In this document: one piece after another, positions 11,657 through 25,281 of the stretch | Position numbering within the stretch: the first letter of the stretch is position 1 | Layout of the letters: each line of letters begins with the position of its first letter | Assembly (NCBI GenBank): GCA_013397695.1 | Contig: VYZI01000260.1 | Coordinates: forward strand, 784,825-848,824 | Direction: 5' to 3' | Length of the DNA: 64,000 nucleotides | Source of the DNA: Centropus unirufus | Taxonomy: Eukaryota; Chordata; Aves; Cuculiformes; Centropidae | Program-made: the position numbers and the translations under genes | The notes under the pieces: model-generated | The model's database searches: none | What the model was told of the DNA's origin: nothing | What the model saw: the letters and a program-made list of their open reading frames with translations, nothing else

Positions 11657-14600
11657 CATCCAAGTGAATGACAACACAATTTGTTCAGCGGCTTTACAGC
11701 AGTGTCATTTGCCAATATTTTCCTCACATATATCTTTGCCCTATATTATTCACCGACAAGCATGCAGCTGAAGACACAGCCTTGGTGCCACAAATGCAAA
11801 AGAACATCTCTAAGAATTGAAAAGTCTACAAAACAGCGACATCATGGCAGCTGTTACACTCACTCTTATGCACTTCTGCCAAGTGATAGCAGGAGCACAA
11901 TTAAGCGAATCTTGGGATGTGCCCTTGTCATAACCACTTGAGGCCAACACACAGAAAGCAGTGTTGGTATCTGCCTTCTACATATCACTGAACTTTCTGG
12001 GGGAAAAAATAACAAAAAAGAAGCAGTGTTCAATGGGATAACATAGATAAGAACAATGAAAACTGCATGAAGAATTTCCACACATTAATGTAGGCATCAA
12101 CAGCAGAAAGGGAGCACTTATTACATGGTAATGAGCTGTTCCTCCGATACAAAACACAAAGCACTTAAATTTATTGATGCAAGTTGTATCTTTATCTCAT
12201 TAACCTTTTCCTCTGGAAAAGACACACTGTTGTCTATAATCAAATAACTAAAACATTCTGAATTTATGTGAAAATCAATATATTTTAACACTTACTCCAT
12301 GACGCAGCACAGAATCACAGTGACTTACACAAACCTGTTTCTCTCGTCTTATTATATAAAATGGAATAGAACACTTGGTCAAGTATAAAAGAGAGATCTG
12401 CTGAATGCAGCCACAAAAAGTAGTGGCATACCAGTTTCCCATCTTCAAAACTGAAGATAGATAAGGGCATTCAGGAAAGCATCATTCACCAGAATCATTA
12501 GCAAATCCTTGGCTATATATAGGGCTTGATCTTCCACATTGCAGAAAAAAAGTTTCTCTAAAGAAGACTTCTGACATCAGTCTAACTTAGTAACAGGATG
12601 CTGCTTTTGTCATTACCTCGTATATGACAGAGTAACTAGTTTTGCAGAACAGTTGCAAAGATGAAAAGCCTGCTCTCATATCCTTTCAGTTTTAGATTCT
12701 GCAACAGAGTCATATTTCTACAGGTCCCAAACTGGAGTGACAGAAATGTTTCAAAAATAAATGAAAAGATTTCTTCTTAATGTTTTTTCACACACCTTTC
12801 TGGTCATCTTTCAAACAGCTCTACCACATTACACTATACAAACAGGACTAAGATTTGAGCCCAGTTCCGCTACCCTTACTTGCTTGTATAATTCCTCCAA
12901 CTACCCCACTACAGAACTTGAAGATCTCAGCTCCCAAATGTGCTCATTCTCCTTGATTCACCATGCTTTTCATCTCCTCATATCTTACCTCAGTTATCAC
13001 TGACTCCTTTTTATCCTTAGGTGTTCTGCTAATAGGAAAAATATTTATTTACATAACAAACACATGTAGATGAACAAATATACAGGTGTTAATATTTGTA
13101 CCAAATGCTATACACACTGTTACCAATATCAAGAACTGAATCCTGGCAGCTGACTGCATTTCATCTTACATATCTTCAATATATATTAACCTGTCAATTA
13201 TCGTGATACTTATTCTTCTCTAAAGACAAAGGAATGCATTTTCTTTCTGTGTTTATATTTATAGGAGAAAAATTCTCAGTGTGTTTGGCCTTCTTCCTGT
13301 TAGCAGTTATCACACTCCATCTTGTGAGAGCATAGATACCTTCCAAAGTCCTCTCACCACAATAATTCTGTGAAGCTGCCTTTTTGATGATTAGGGAAGG
13401 GACTGAATACATCACATAGTCAAATCTTACACACAATTTCACCTACATTTTTAACTTACTTATTTTATCTTTGCTTCTTCAAAAAATTAAAGTTTTGCCA
13501 ATTACATTCAAAGCTTTCTATAAAATTTTTGTGCCTTTGCACACAAATGAGTTTTTTTGTGGAAATGACATTACTCCTTAAATGCTAGTATTTTACATTC
13601 AGATACCCATTTGTATAGTTAGAAGTCACATCGCATGAGCTTGGCAAGGAAGTTAGATGCTCATCATTAGTTCTTGCTTGACTTATTACCTTTGAACTCG
13701 TAAACAGATAATCAGTTTTCCACCTTCTATTAATTTATTATAGCAAGTGCATTCCCCCTGCTGCTGTGCTACACTTAAGCTGAGAAGCTGCTCTCACTTG
13801 CTAGCACTATTCCTTTTTTAAAAAATAAAGTAAAAAAATAAGATTTTATATCTGCAAATCCTCCATATTTCCAAACAGGTATTCCTAAAACGTATGATGT
13901 GCACACAGTAGAAACAAACAATGCTGACAAATACTTCTTGATTTCCAGAATGAGGTTCAATGCAATGTCATTCCACTGTAAGAGAATGTAGAAGAAAATA
14001 AATTGTGACAGCCACCAAAATATTTTAAATTTATCTTTTGTATTGCTTGTTCAAAACTTGCCAGTTTTCATAATCTATGGATTTGCAGAACTGCAGGGAA
14101 GCAACAAAGAAAACGCTCAAGTAGCGAGCCAGTTTCTTTGGAGAGGCTCTTTCCTCAGTACACAAGTCAAAAAGCTGCTACTGCTGATAAGAGGTAGCCC
14201 AATCTATCAAACTTCCTAGCAAGCAAAGCCAAGCCTTTCTGTTCCTACTTTCACCCAGAAGTTTTAAATCCTTTGATCTCAAAGCTGGGAAGATGGTTAC
14301 TACTTTTTCCAGGCAGCATATACCCTTTCCTAGGCCAAGTGAAATGGCCCTATGGCCAACTACTGCCCCAGAGGCTAAGTAGTGTGGCTGAGATCAGGGA
14401 CTGCAGACACCTTCTGAAGCTCTCATGCTCCCAACTGCATCTGCTCTCCTAGAGTCCCCATATTTCTCATATTCTCATGCATTGCGTCTGTTCTTACTTG
14501 CTCGTGTTCCTGCTTAGGTACCTCTACCTCCTTTCCCCTTCTTTACCACCACTACGATAAAGCTCCAAGACCCCAGTGTCACTGGTGGCTTCCGAGCATG

Positions 14601-15892
14601 AGAGGAAGCAACAGCGGGATATTCTTACCTCCATTCCCTCTATGGCGCTTCCTCCCCTATCTCTTCCCTGGCTGACAAGAGTACTGTTTTCAGTATGAAT
14701 GAGGTCACTATCTAATAGGGATATTTTTCATAGTTTTAGTGACACTGCCAATGCTAAAGCCCAAAATTTGAGTAGTAACAAATGCCTATGGACACTGACA
14801 AAAGTTTACGTTGCCTTCACACACACAGACGCACTTTTACCTTTTTTCTGTAGGCTGAAAACAAGAGTTTTTTACATAGTCTACTGTAGGTGATGTGACA
14901 AAGTATCAACTCACCCACAGCTACAAGGACTGATAAAAACCAACAACACTGCAATTAGCAAATGAAATGCAGGCTTTATGCCAAAAAAAAAAAGTTTGGT
15001 ATCATGGTAACATTAGAATTAGCATCAAGTGAAACTACCCTGACTATTGTTAAGGACTACCTATTCAGCACCTTTCATCCTGAGAAATGCCAATTCTTTA
15101 ATTCTATTAATGGAAATTAAAATATAATGCCAAGACTATAACACTCACCATTTTTGGATGATGGTCTATGGAGAAAAAGAGGATCGCACATTTAACAATA
15201 CATGGAAACTTCATTACTGTGCTTGAGGCAAAGAATAATTCAGTAAAGAATAATAGGAAAACAGCAGCATAACTCCTCATACTGGAAATGAAATGAAATA
15301 CAAGGACTTGTACCTTATTTGCAGCAGACTTTCAACAGGCTCTGATAATGCTTTGAAGTTTTCCATATACAGTTTTCTTCACTAAAAATGAAGCTTTCTG
15401 AACTTCTTACAATCTCACTTCTTATCACTATAAATAGGAACCAGGTGTTTCATATCTTCCAGCTCAAAGTCAGCTGCCTGTGTGTGTATTTAGAACTGTG
15501 AAAATTAAATGGTCTAAATCCCATGAAAGGTAGCTTATTTGTTTTTTAATCTAGTAATTTAGCAACTGGAACAAAAATATATTTCTGTTTAGAACTCTAA
15601 ATGTGAAGACCTGTCCTCAGAATTATTAAAATATACAACTGTCCCTGAAGTGAAAACCCAGTTAAGAGGGGTCGGCATGTTGTGGGCAAGTGTCCCATTG
15701 TACTGTTATTGAACTTGACTTACTCTCCCTTTAGAGTGGAATAACACATCGCTCTTCTTTAAAACAATGTTAATTCAGAAAAGCCAGGGGGAAAACATAT
15801 CTTTTGACAGCATATTTTGATTTCGACAGAGAATATGGCATAATTCTCTGAAAAGATTTCCAACTCATGGGTTACTGATACCATTAATACTC
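11657..15892. other. Unannotated stretch
   Basis: No confirmed gene or mobile element. It holds an A11 tract at 14983-14993 and a pyrimidine-rich, GC-richer section at about 14400-14660. On the minus strand of that section an isolated strong splice-donor-like GGAG|GTAAGA occurs near 14630, but no convincing exon frame ends there. Confidence 0.5.
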
Positions 15893-15917
15893 TGGTGTAA
15901 CTCTTTGAGTTACACCA
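15893..15917. repeat. Perfect hairpin, 11-bp stem, TTT loop
   Basis: TGGTGTAACTC (15893-15903) and GAGTTACACCA (15907-15917) are exact complements separated by three T residues. Perfection over 11 bases with a minimal loop stands out in AT-rich DNA. It could be a relic of a palindromic repeat family, a small cruciform or chance. No flanking terminal inverted repeats or target duplication were seen. Confidence 0.9.
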
Positions 15918-18899
15918 ACTCAAAAAGAAGGCACTTTTAAATTTATCATTTGTTATATTCCTGTATATTTCTCAGAAGTTCATGAATTTTCTACACAAAT
16001 TTGCATTACATAGGAAAAACATTACATATGAATAGTTAAATTAATTTTACAACAAAAGAAAAATAACCAGACCACTACTGTTCAGTACGCCTTTGAGATT
16101 TGTCTCTCAAAATGCTGGTAAAGCCTTAAGGGTATTCTAAGTAGTTTCATTTAATGTAATCCCTTTTAGATGGCTCTGCTGTGTTCTATTGCAATCTTAG
16201 TATTTTCATGGGAGCAGCCAGGGGATAGAATTGTCTTGGGCCTATCAAGACATGTTTGTTGGGGCTTCAGAGGACAGTCACTTGCTTCTGCTATTATGTG
16301 TTTTTTTATAACAAAATGATCTGTATGGAATTGCTGAGATAAAGCCAGAAGAGTTATAAAAGAACTCAGCTTCCTAGGAAGTTATCCAGAAGTGTCTTGC
16401 TGGTTCAACTGAAGTATTAATGATTTTTAGACATGCATTAATTCAGAAAAATAACTAGTCATTAACCCAAAGCCACAAATAAAACTCCTGTCTAAAAGTA
16501 ATAGACTTTACTTCACTCACAAGATAACATTTCAGCTAACAGTAGATTCACGCAGAGATTGTCCAAATCATCTGTTTGATCCCAGCAACTAGCACAATAA
16601 TTATTGCAACAGAAAGCCTTATTGGTAGATATTAACAGAACAATGCATTCACACAGTACATATGCAGGATTAAAGCCTAAATCATTGTAGGTGCAAGATT
16701 TGTTTTATTTCAAGCAATGGTGTAATAGTCCTGTTCGAATGACATTTTTCTCTATGTAAGTCTAAGCTATTTCATTTTTTAAAAAAATCTAAAACTCAGA
16801 ACTAACTGGACTCGTGTTTATTAAACTATAAAACAGGTAAAATTCTTACATTTATAGTAGCAACATCCATGCCATCCTGTCAGATCTTCTTAAGAAGACT
16901 CAGACAGTATATTCTTATCATTTGAAACTAGTTATAGTAAATCAACTCCATGCAAACACATCTAGCTGAGAACACAGTGTTGAAAATATGCTAGATATTG
17001 GTAGAGATAAAGGGAGAAGCAGAATTAAAAGACGGAATAACAACCAACAAGTTAAGAAGATTTTAACGTGTTCCATTTATTAGACAGTAAAATATAATAA
17101 TACATAATAATAAAATTAGCTAGTTCAGGATTTATAGAACGATCTTTATTTGCAAGACAAGCAAACTGCAGAGGGGATGATGTATATTCTCAGACTTCAG
17201 TTATTTCCAGTTTGAAGGTAATGCTGTGTGCCAGCTTGGCTCTGCATTTTTTATTAATAGTATTGACAAGAAAAACTGTTCCTAGTTGTGCAACTTCAGA
17301 AACCATTTTCTGAACTTTCATTTCAGTGATGGTTTATGACCTTGGCCAGTTCAAAAGAGGCTGTTTATGCGAGAAGTCAGCCACCACTAAAAATAGTAAC
17401 AGCTCATGTCTCAGTGAGTCTAAGTTAAAAGGGAACAAACTTCATTAACAGTTTTGGGGGATTTTTTTATTTATACAATCCATCTCACTGGTTTTGGTCT
17501 TATCAGAACTCAGTTTGTAGAGCCTGGCACATACACGTTGTTGTATCTTGGCAGTGGAGGTGGGTTTTGATACAGATGAGGAAATGTGAGGATATGGGGG
17601 AAAGGATCAATGACAGCAGAAAATTAAGAGTCTTGAAGAATCAGATAAGGAAGTTTTTATTAAATTGGCTTTGGATATTTTTATAAAATCAGCCTCAAGC
17701 ACGTCAATTTTAAAAGCAAAAAAACATAGTTCAAAGAAACAAAACTTTTAAAATCTGAGTACTTTTATAGTGGTGCTGCATTATCTTTCTGCAATTTTTA
17801 AATGTTTAAATAAAAAATATGCAAAGAAAACTTTCTACTTTACCAGTTATTTCCAAGAACTTTTTTAAAAGTCTTGTAGAGAAAACCTTGTACCACACAA
17901 AGTTTATTGCTACACTAATAAATTGCCACACGACTACAGGCCAGGGAGTACTCTTCCCTTAAGAACCAAGCTGCACAATGCAGTTCATACCTACATGGCT
18001 GCACTGTCCTCCACTCAAAATATCAAACAATAGCCACAGCCCAGCTTCCCATTGGAAATAACCCTCACAGAAACTGTGGCTAGGCAGCAGCTAGAAGAAT
18101 GCTATATGCCAGGAACCAATGTTTTGAAGAACTGGTCCTCATTTCCTTTACCAGTTAAGGGGTAATTAAAGACTCTTTGCACCATTTAGAGTAACACAAG
18201 AACTAAATAAACAAATACTATCAATGCAATGAGTCGAGAATAACTTTCATTACCAGCTCATTAATTTACTTATTTCCTTGAAGCTACTTGCTGTTTTTAA
18301 AAAATGTACCAAATTATATTTTACTAGTTTTATTAGATATTCTTTTGGCACAGTGAACAAAACAGATGGCCATATACTTTAATTTTTAAATGTGTTTATT
18401 TCATGGAGATTCTTTTAATCTTTTTCACTTGTAATCAGTTATTCTATATTATCATCTCCAGCTTTAATAATGGAATAGTCTCTCTGTAACTGAGTAGAAT
18501 TTCAATGAAAATGAGGATTTCCTTAGTTGGAGGGATTTTGAGAGTGAACAGTAAACTCAGATTATGACTGGCATTACATTATTTCTGACAGTCTTCCACA
18601 CTAAGCCTAGAACACTGCCATAGGTGAAGGGTTCAACTAATTTTGGAAATAAGTGAAGGGAGGAAAGGGAGCAAAATGAGAAGTGACAAACTGAAAGTTG
18701 CCAAAATCTTCATAATAGCAACATTTTGGCTGAAAACATGTTTTTGCCATCATCTGTTAGGAGGACATTGATGCCTTCTTGCTGAGTATTCACATTTAAA
18801 TTGCTTGGTGGGGAGGCAGGGGATGGAGGAGGAAATAAATAAAAAGCAAACCAGTGGTGGACAAGCTAAATATTTTCCTTTTTTCTTTTTCCCATGAAG
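15918..18899. other. Unannotated AT-rich stretch
   Basis: No gene, RNA gene or recognisable mobile element was seen. Composition is uniform and A/T-rich, with short A and T runs. Confidence 0.55.
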
Positions 18900-20160
18900 A
18901 CCAGGCATTAGAGTGCACTAAGCACCACAAGCAGCAGTAATTTTAGTGTGTCATAACAAGGTTAATGTGCTACTAACTTTACAATTCTTTGGGTAATGGA
19001 TGAGACATGTTGAAGCAGCTTTTGGTTCATTTGGTATTACCCTTATTATGGCTTTAGCTGGCACAGGGGATCAATATTTATGAACATTATACTAGTCCTG
19101 AACAGGCAGAAGGACATATTGTTTATTTGGCTGCTTGGTAATTTCTGACACAGGAGCCTATCAATTATATTATGGTATGAAATCCAGTGCCAACTAAAAG
19201 GACTCCTAACAGAACACTGTGACATGGTTATTCAAGAGCTGATTATTCAGGAGCAATCAAAATATTAAAGTGATAGAATAATATTTAATCTGAGGCTTGC
19301 TCCAGAGCAGTCTACTTTTTTTAACCTTGCAAGTCTACTTCTTACAGACTTTAAATATTCATTTTATTAGGTAGGGCAGGATTCCCCAGAATCTGCTTGA
19401 TTTCAGTTGCCAACAGTTAAAGCATTTGGCAAAAAAATATTCATTTAAGCAAATACAGCAGCAAGGCAGGACATGGAATTACATTACTTTCCTACAGCTA
19501 GTTATGTTCTTGCCCAGTGTGTCCATTATTGTCCAGAAGCTTTTACAAGCACCATTACCCTAGACCCTTTAAAAACCGTCTGTAATGCAAGGTTAAAACT
19601 TTCAACTGCATTAAATCTCAATTCAGACCACCTAATTGTTATTATATATGCATCACTATTACAGACATTCATTTGTGGGTCTATAGTTAAAATGAAGTTG
19701 TGGTTTTATAGCAAACATCAGGTGCTGAAATTTGATCTGAATCCAAAAATGTCTACTGGGATCATCTAGATTCTTCTGCCCAGTCAGGAGCAGCCACAAC
19801 AATTTGGTAAAAGGAAAGGACATGTTTTTAATATATTTTTCTTACTCTTTATAACAAAAACCATGTTCACCTACCAGCTGAGAGAGAGAGAATATTCTGT
19901 GGCCAGTTGAAGAAAAAATGTTAGACATACATAGGGTAAAAGAGAAGAGATTGGACAAAACAGTCTAATTCATTTCATATAGTTCTAAGAGTGAGTCCAT
20001 CTGTATTAAAATACTTCACTTAATATCAAGGCTTTCCTCTGCATCTTTTATTTGCGGATCTTTTAATACACTTATTATGCATAATGAGCTGCATCTTGTG
20101 CATTCTACCAAATGCTACAAAGGCAAATTACAGCTTCCTGCATATGGGAAAAGAGTAAAT
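18900..20160. promoter_or_regulatory. Candidate conserved non-coding element, POU/homeodomain-like sites
   Basis: This block is low in simple repeats, has no transposon signature and is rich in TAAT- and ATGCA-type words. It includes the 12-base perfect palindrome ATTATGCATAAT at 20074-20085, followed by AATGAGCTGCAT. Such palindromic ATGCAT sites resemble dimeric POU-factor or homeodomain binding sites. The texture (complex, moderately AT-rich, no open frame) is like vertebrate enhancers, but conservation cannot be judged from one sequence. An open frame at 19473-19769 is taken as chance. Confidence 0.25.
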
Positions 20161-20671
20161 GTTGATTAAGACATCTGTCTTTAAGAATAGAAACATCAGT
20201 GAGGAACCAATACAATGGACAGCATCTCTTTTGTTTCTCAGCTTGAAATAAATATCCACTCTAAACTGGGCTGATAGGATCAGAGGAGCATATTACTTCT
20301 GCTCTAGAGGGTGTGCAGAGGGATAAAAGCTTTTTAGATTGGCATGAGGCACACAGAGTTTGAGATGAGAAGAGGCAGAGAATGAGACTGAGAATGTACA
20401 ATGCCCTCAGAATAGTAAAGAGACTAAAACATTTCTGAGAGAACAGGAAAGAATCACACAACCAGGGTCTTCCTGGTGGACTACACACCACAGGAACACA
20501 TAGGCTTTGCTTCAACACAAAAGACATTAAACCTAATAAAATTAATTAATAAAATAAAATTAAGACATTAAACATTTGTAAACTTTTCTGTCTTTCATAA
20601 CTATTCTTTTCTTTTAAAAGTTAACCACTAATTTTTTCCTCATAATAAAACCTTTTTTTTAAGATGTCTTT

Positions 20672-20740
20672 AGAATCATAACACCCAGGTTGGGAAGGCC
20701 ACAGGTATATTTTGAGAATCCTCACTGTGACAAAAAATAG
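20672..20740 (-). mobile_element. Possible very degraded CR1 3' tail
   Basis: The plus strand reads AGAATCATAACACCCAGG, then TTGGGAAGGCCACAGG and a diverged remainder, in the order of the CR1 reverse-complement start (agaatcat, then ggttgg-aagggacc). Only about 70 bases match and there are many differences. The identification is therefore tentative and could be coincidence. Confidence 0.35.
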
Positions 20741-23700
20741 ACCCACCTCAGATCAACAGCTAAACGTGGATCCTCAGTCAGAAAATAAAACAAAACATAT
20801 TTTAAGCAATATGAGGATAAAATTCAGATGCTCTAACACGATGCTTGATTCAGGTGCACTAACTTGAACTCTAACTTTGTTGACCTTAGAGCTTGAAGGA
20901 AAACTCATATTAAACTCCTGGACTTTATGCAACAAAGTCAGTTTTCTTGCAAAAGCAATAATATGGCTATTAGGTAAGGTTTCTTATTCTTGGGATAGGC
21001 ATGTTTTCCTCTTCTTATTCCAACATACCAGAATTTTTTTATCACCTCTTGCCTATTGTGTCAGTCACTCATAATTTAACTCAAGGCTTCCTGTTCCTGT
21101 CTGAGAACTCTCCATTTGGCCATGTTTCTTACCAAACCATCCAGAAGAGTGGGCAAGGATCCACAGTTGTTTCACTATAATTCTAAAATGCAGAGGCAGA
21201 TGCATCAATCTATTTTACAACCAGTTGGGGTTTTTTACAGAACTTTTTGTTGGAATGCATTTACAACGTTGGCCAAAAATGTCAGATTCATTCATTCAAC
21301 AATAAAATTGTGCTTTTGGAAATGTTGAAGGAAATGGCTTAGGGGTTTTTCAAATTAAATGCTCTGATTTAAAATGGTTGGTGAGATAAACCATTTTACC
21401 TGTACCTAAAAATCAAGTGTGATGAAGTTAGATGCTCATCAGATGTTTTAATGGACCATTAAAGTGAACATCAAGAGACACAGAAGCCTTTTAAGATAAA
21501 AGGCATTACTCCTTGATATAGAGCAGCAGTAAGCATTGCATGTTAGAAAGAAAGGAGAATCTTTCTAAATTAGCTGTGGGAGCAAGTTTTCCAAAGGTGT
21601 GTTTTTGGCGATGATCACATTCATCAACAGTCATTGGTTATATTGAATAATGATATTTATCAGGGCTGGTTTGTTGTTAGTCTCTATGTGGTAAAGAATA
21701 GAAAAAAAATAAGCAACAAAAGAAATGCATAGAAGAAGTCTTGGATCCCATTCTTTTGTCAACAGTGACAACTAGCCAGGTGCAAAAACCTCCTTGAAAA
21801 TTATTACATCTGCATGTCCTAGAAGCACAGCAGGGGTTTTTGTTAAGGCGATAGCCTTTCCAAACAAAGATTTCAGACTTGTCTCTCATGTTGCTTACAT
21901 TAAGACAGGCAAGTAACAGAGCTGCCAAATAAGCTTATGACTTTGTTAGTTTTTAAATAGGGTTATTACAAACAAAACCAAACAAACAAACCCACAACCA
22001 ATGAAATAAACCCAACACGCTTTTGAGTTTCTCAACACTTTCTTCTGATTAGCTTAGGAGCCATCAGGAGCACTCATTCAATTTTTTTTTTGTCTTATTT
22101 TCCTTTCTAGTACTTCAGTGAAAGAATATCTCTTTTCTCAGTACAGGTATTCATGGAGTAAGACAAAACACTTGGTAGGGGTGGCAAAATGTATTTGTTA
22201 GTGATCAAAACAAACAAGCACAGTCCTAAGTGCAAGAATACCTTGCCCATTTCTGAAGAAATTAGCCAGGTTTTACGGATTTTCTGATTGTTTCTACATG
22301 GTCTTCACTTGTGGGTTCAACAACCTTCTGTTCCTTCCCATGGCAGGAAGCTTGTTCTATGGATTCCCAGTTTAGTCTCTTTTTTTCTTGTTGCATATTG
22401 AGGACTGTAGAAGAAGAGCAGATGGGATATTAATCGAGTGCTAAGTATTATAGAACAGCAGGAAGGTAAATGGAGCAGCAGCCACAAAACAATCAAAAGC
22501 AGAGGAAATAAAATCGGTGCATCATGTCCTTCCTCACTTAGCACTGAACTACTTGAAGAGGAACTGCAAAACTAGTATTTATTAAAACCAACTTGACATA
22601 TTGAATCTAGGAGCTGAAGGAGAGCAGGCTCTTTACCGTTGTTAAAGATGTATTATGTATACCAAAGGCAACAATAAAATCTAACTATACTTCAAATTTT
22701 ACTGTGAGGAGGAAAGGAACCAGAAAAAAAAAATCATCATCCACATCCTTCTTCATAGAGTCTCAATCAAAATATGTAAAGTTTCTCTTGTTTACCGTTT
22801 CCCAAGATATGAGCAAGCGATTATTTCAAAGGACAAAAAAACCCTCACCAAATAAGGGAGCCAAATAAATAACTTGCAACAAATAATATAGCCAATTCTC
22901 TAACTATGTAGATTTTTTTCATACATGCCTGAAATAATTTTTAACAGAAATGACAGCAGCAGCAAAATTAAGTAGTTGTGGGTGGGTGTTTTCCCTCATT
23001 TAGCTGTAACAATAGGTTCTGGCTTTTTGATATTGTCAAAATTTATGAAACAGATAGGTGGGTTTAGTATATTTTTATATTGCCTCTCCCTATTATGTCA
23101 AAGTTGAGGGGTTTAAAAATAAACAAAAGGGTTACCATGAAAACTTCTAAGTTCATACATACCGTTGCTACTATATTCTTTCTATACATCATTACATATC
23201 TGAGCCTCTTTCAGTATTGCACAGTAGAGGCAACAGCTGTCTGTCCAACAGATACCTTTCTTCCTCCTCCTCTTTCACTTTCAAAGAGAAAAATGCAGGT
23301 TCAGTTTTCCTGGTGCTACTATTGTTAACTTTTCTTTATATTTTAAGTGTGCAGTGAATAACATTGAAATGTGTAAAGTTCAACTAATGTATCATAGTTC
23401 AATGCAAGCCCATACAGGATGAGATGTTTTAATTTTAAGAAATATTTCACCCACACATTCTTCTTTCATAATCAAATGCTCAGAATAACGAAGATGGATG
23501 TATGGTAGTTGTCCAGGCAAGATGACTTGTGCTATACATAGCGATCAAGGAACATGAACAGACACCGAATTCTTAAAGTGTCTTCCAGGTCCTTCATGAA
23601 CTGGCAACATGCTGGTTTTGGGCTGTAACTTTTATACAGTTTATGACTTAGAATTGATTGCAAGCTTTTAATCCTCTGGCACCTCTGTGGCTCTTTAGAC

Positions 23701-24008
23701 AACACATATTCACCTTTTGTACCTTCTTTTCTACTTATAGTCTATCTTCTGGTTTAAACTGTCTTTTGTTTCCCCAGCTGAATGTTACTGACAAACTACA
23801 TGCAAATATGATGCAGATATCCTGAACTCTGGTTTAAGATAGAGTAGCTTCAGGGGTTATTTTAATTTATGCAACTCCCACTTGTTCTAGAGGTAAAATA
23901 GTTTTCGCCTGTTTTTAAGCAACCATATCAAGGGTGTCAGTCAGTCAGTCATTTAGTACATTTTCCTAGTCAATGGGGGAAGATTATCATCCCAGTGGAT
24001 GATTCAGC
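20741..24008. other. Unannotated stretch with a short CAAA repeat
   Basis: No confirmed gene. A short interrupted (CAAA)n repeat lies at 21968-21999 and a (TCAG)4 microsatellite at about 23937-23950. The open frames (for example 23080-23328 plus and 22317-22544 minus) lack splice context or familiar motifs. Confidence 0.5.
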
Positions 24009-24030
24009 CTCTTATATGCACATATAAGAG
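24009..24030. repeat. Perfect inverted repeat, 10-bp arms, 2-base spacer
   Basis: CTCTTATATG (24009-24018) and CATATAAGAG (24021-24030) are exact reverse complements separated by CA, a near-continuous 22-base palindrome. No transposon ends or target duplications were found around it. Confidence 0.9.
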
Positions 24031-24925
24031 TTGTCAGATGTTGTTATAAAGGAAACCTAGACAACTAGATCTTCTCAGATGAACAACACTAAATGACCAC
24101 ATATTCTCTGAGTTTACTTGGAATCAGAACATGCAAGGTTCTACTTGCCTGAATTGGTGCTGGAACAGGAACTGGATACAATCTCTCTTGCCAACAAAGA
24201 GAACTTCTATATCATATCACAATATTGGCAGAACGCATTATTGAGTCTTTTTGATGTAGATTAATTTTCCCTTATGTTTTAGGGAGTTAAATTTCACTTC
24301 AAACATCTGATATTGATTTCAATCACTCCATACTAATTTTCGAAGTCACAATAGTTTCACACTACTCTTTCTCTAAGCCACTGTTATTGAATAGAAACAA
24401 GAGTTAAAATTACTAAACATTATTCTTAAGAAACAGTGCTTTCACTCATAGATCAAAGTCTTAACTACAGTATGTTTTATCCTTCAGCTGTGTCCACCCA
24501 GTTAAAACAGAGATTTATAAATTCAGGAGCTGTATTACAATTTAACTGATGTACCTAGCTTCTTAAAAATTCATATGCATATGTATGTCTCTATATAAAA
24601 TAGATATATTCTGCATGTGCTCTTTAATCCAATTTTCCCAAAAGCTTATCTAAAGCTTAGTGAACTTCACATCCAGAAGATACCATACTGCAAAGTAGAT
24701 ACAACTGACTCTATGAGCAGTGGCAAAAGTATTTTTCCTTTGCTTTTCAGTTTTGTAGGGATAAAAATAATAATGTTAAGCAAACTCAATGGAAAATTTG
24801 ATGTATCATCAACAGTCAACATATGTTTACTGTTCCTCCTGTTTTTTTTATTATATGCATAAAAATCTATTCCTTTTTAGAAACTTACACTGAGATTATT
24901 CAATTGGTTGAGAAAAATTTTGCTT

Positions 24926-24964
24926 CATAAAATTTTATGAAAACCACATAAAATTCTATGAAAA
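24926..24964. repeat. Duplicated 18-base AT-rich unit containing a palindrome
   Basis: The unit at 24926-24943 begins with the 14-base perfect palindrome CATAAAATTTTATG followed by AAAA. A second copy at 24947-24964 differs by one base (T to C), which breaks the palindrome. The period is 21 bases. A local slippage duplication is the simplest explanation. Confidence 0.85.
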
Positions 24965-25229
24965 AGTATTTCTAATGCCTGTGAAAAGTAAGAAAAAGAA
25001 GCAAAGTTAAAATACTTAAAGTTGAAGTCTTAAAGAAAAATTTAAAAAATAGTGAGGCAGTGTCTGCTTGTCACTGAAATTTATTGAAGTTGAGCAACTT
25101 CTTCCAACCCTCCAGGAAAAAAAATGTAGTCTCCCCTAAAGGCACTCAGTTTTTAGAGAAACTGAGCAACAACACTCATGGGAGGGAAAACAACTGCTGC
25201 CTACTTTTGAAATCAAGGTTCTTAAGTTT

Positions 25230-25281
25230 AAAAAAAAAAAAAATCAAGTCCTAAATTAGAATTCTTCCTAAATTTAGGACT
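25230..25281. repeat. A14 tract followed by a perfect 11-bp hairpin
   Basis: A run of 14 A (25230-25243) is followed by AGTCCTAAATT (25247-25257), a 13-base loop, and the exact reverse complement AATTTAGGACT (25271-25281). The juxtaposition is visible in the sequence; no function is inferred. A run of seven G lies nearby at 25486-25492. Confidence 0.85.
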
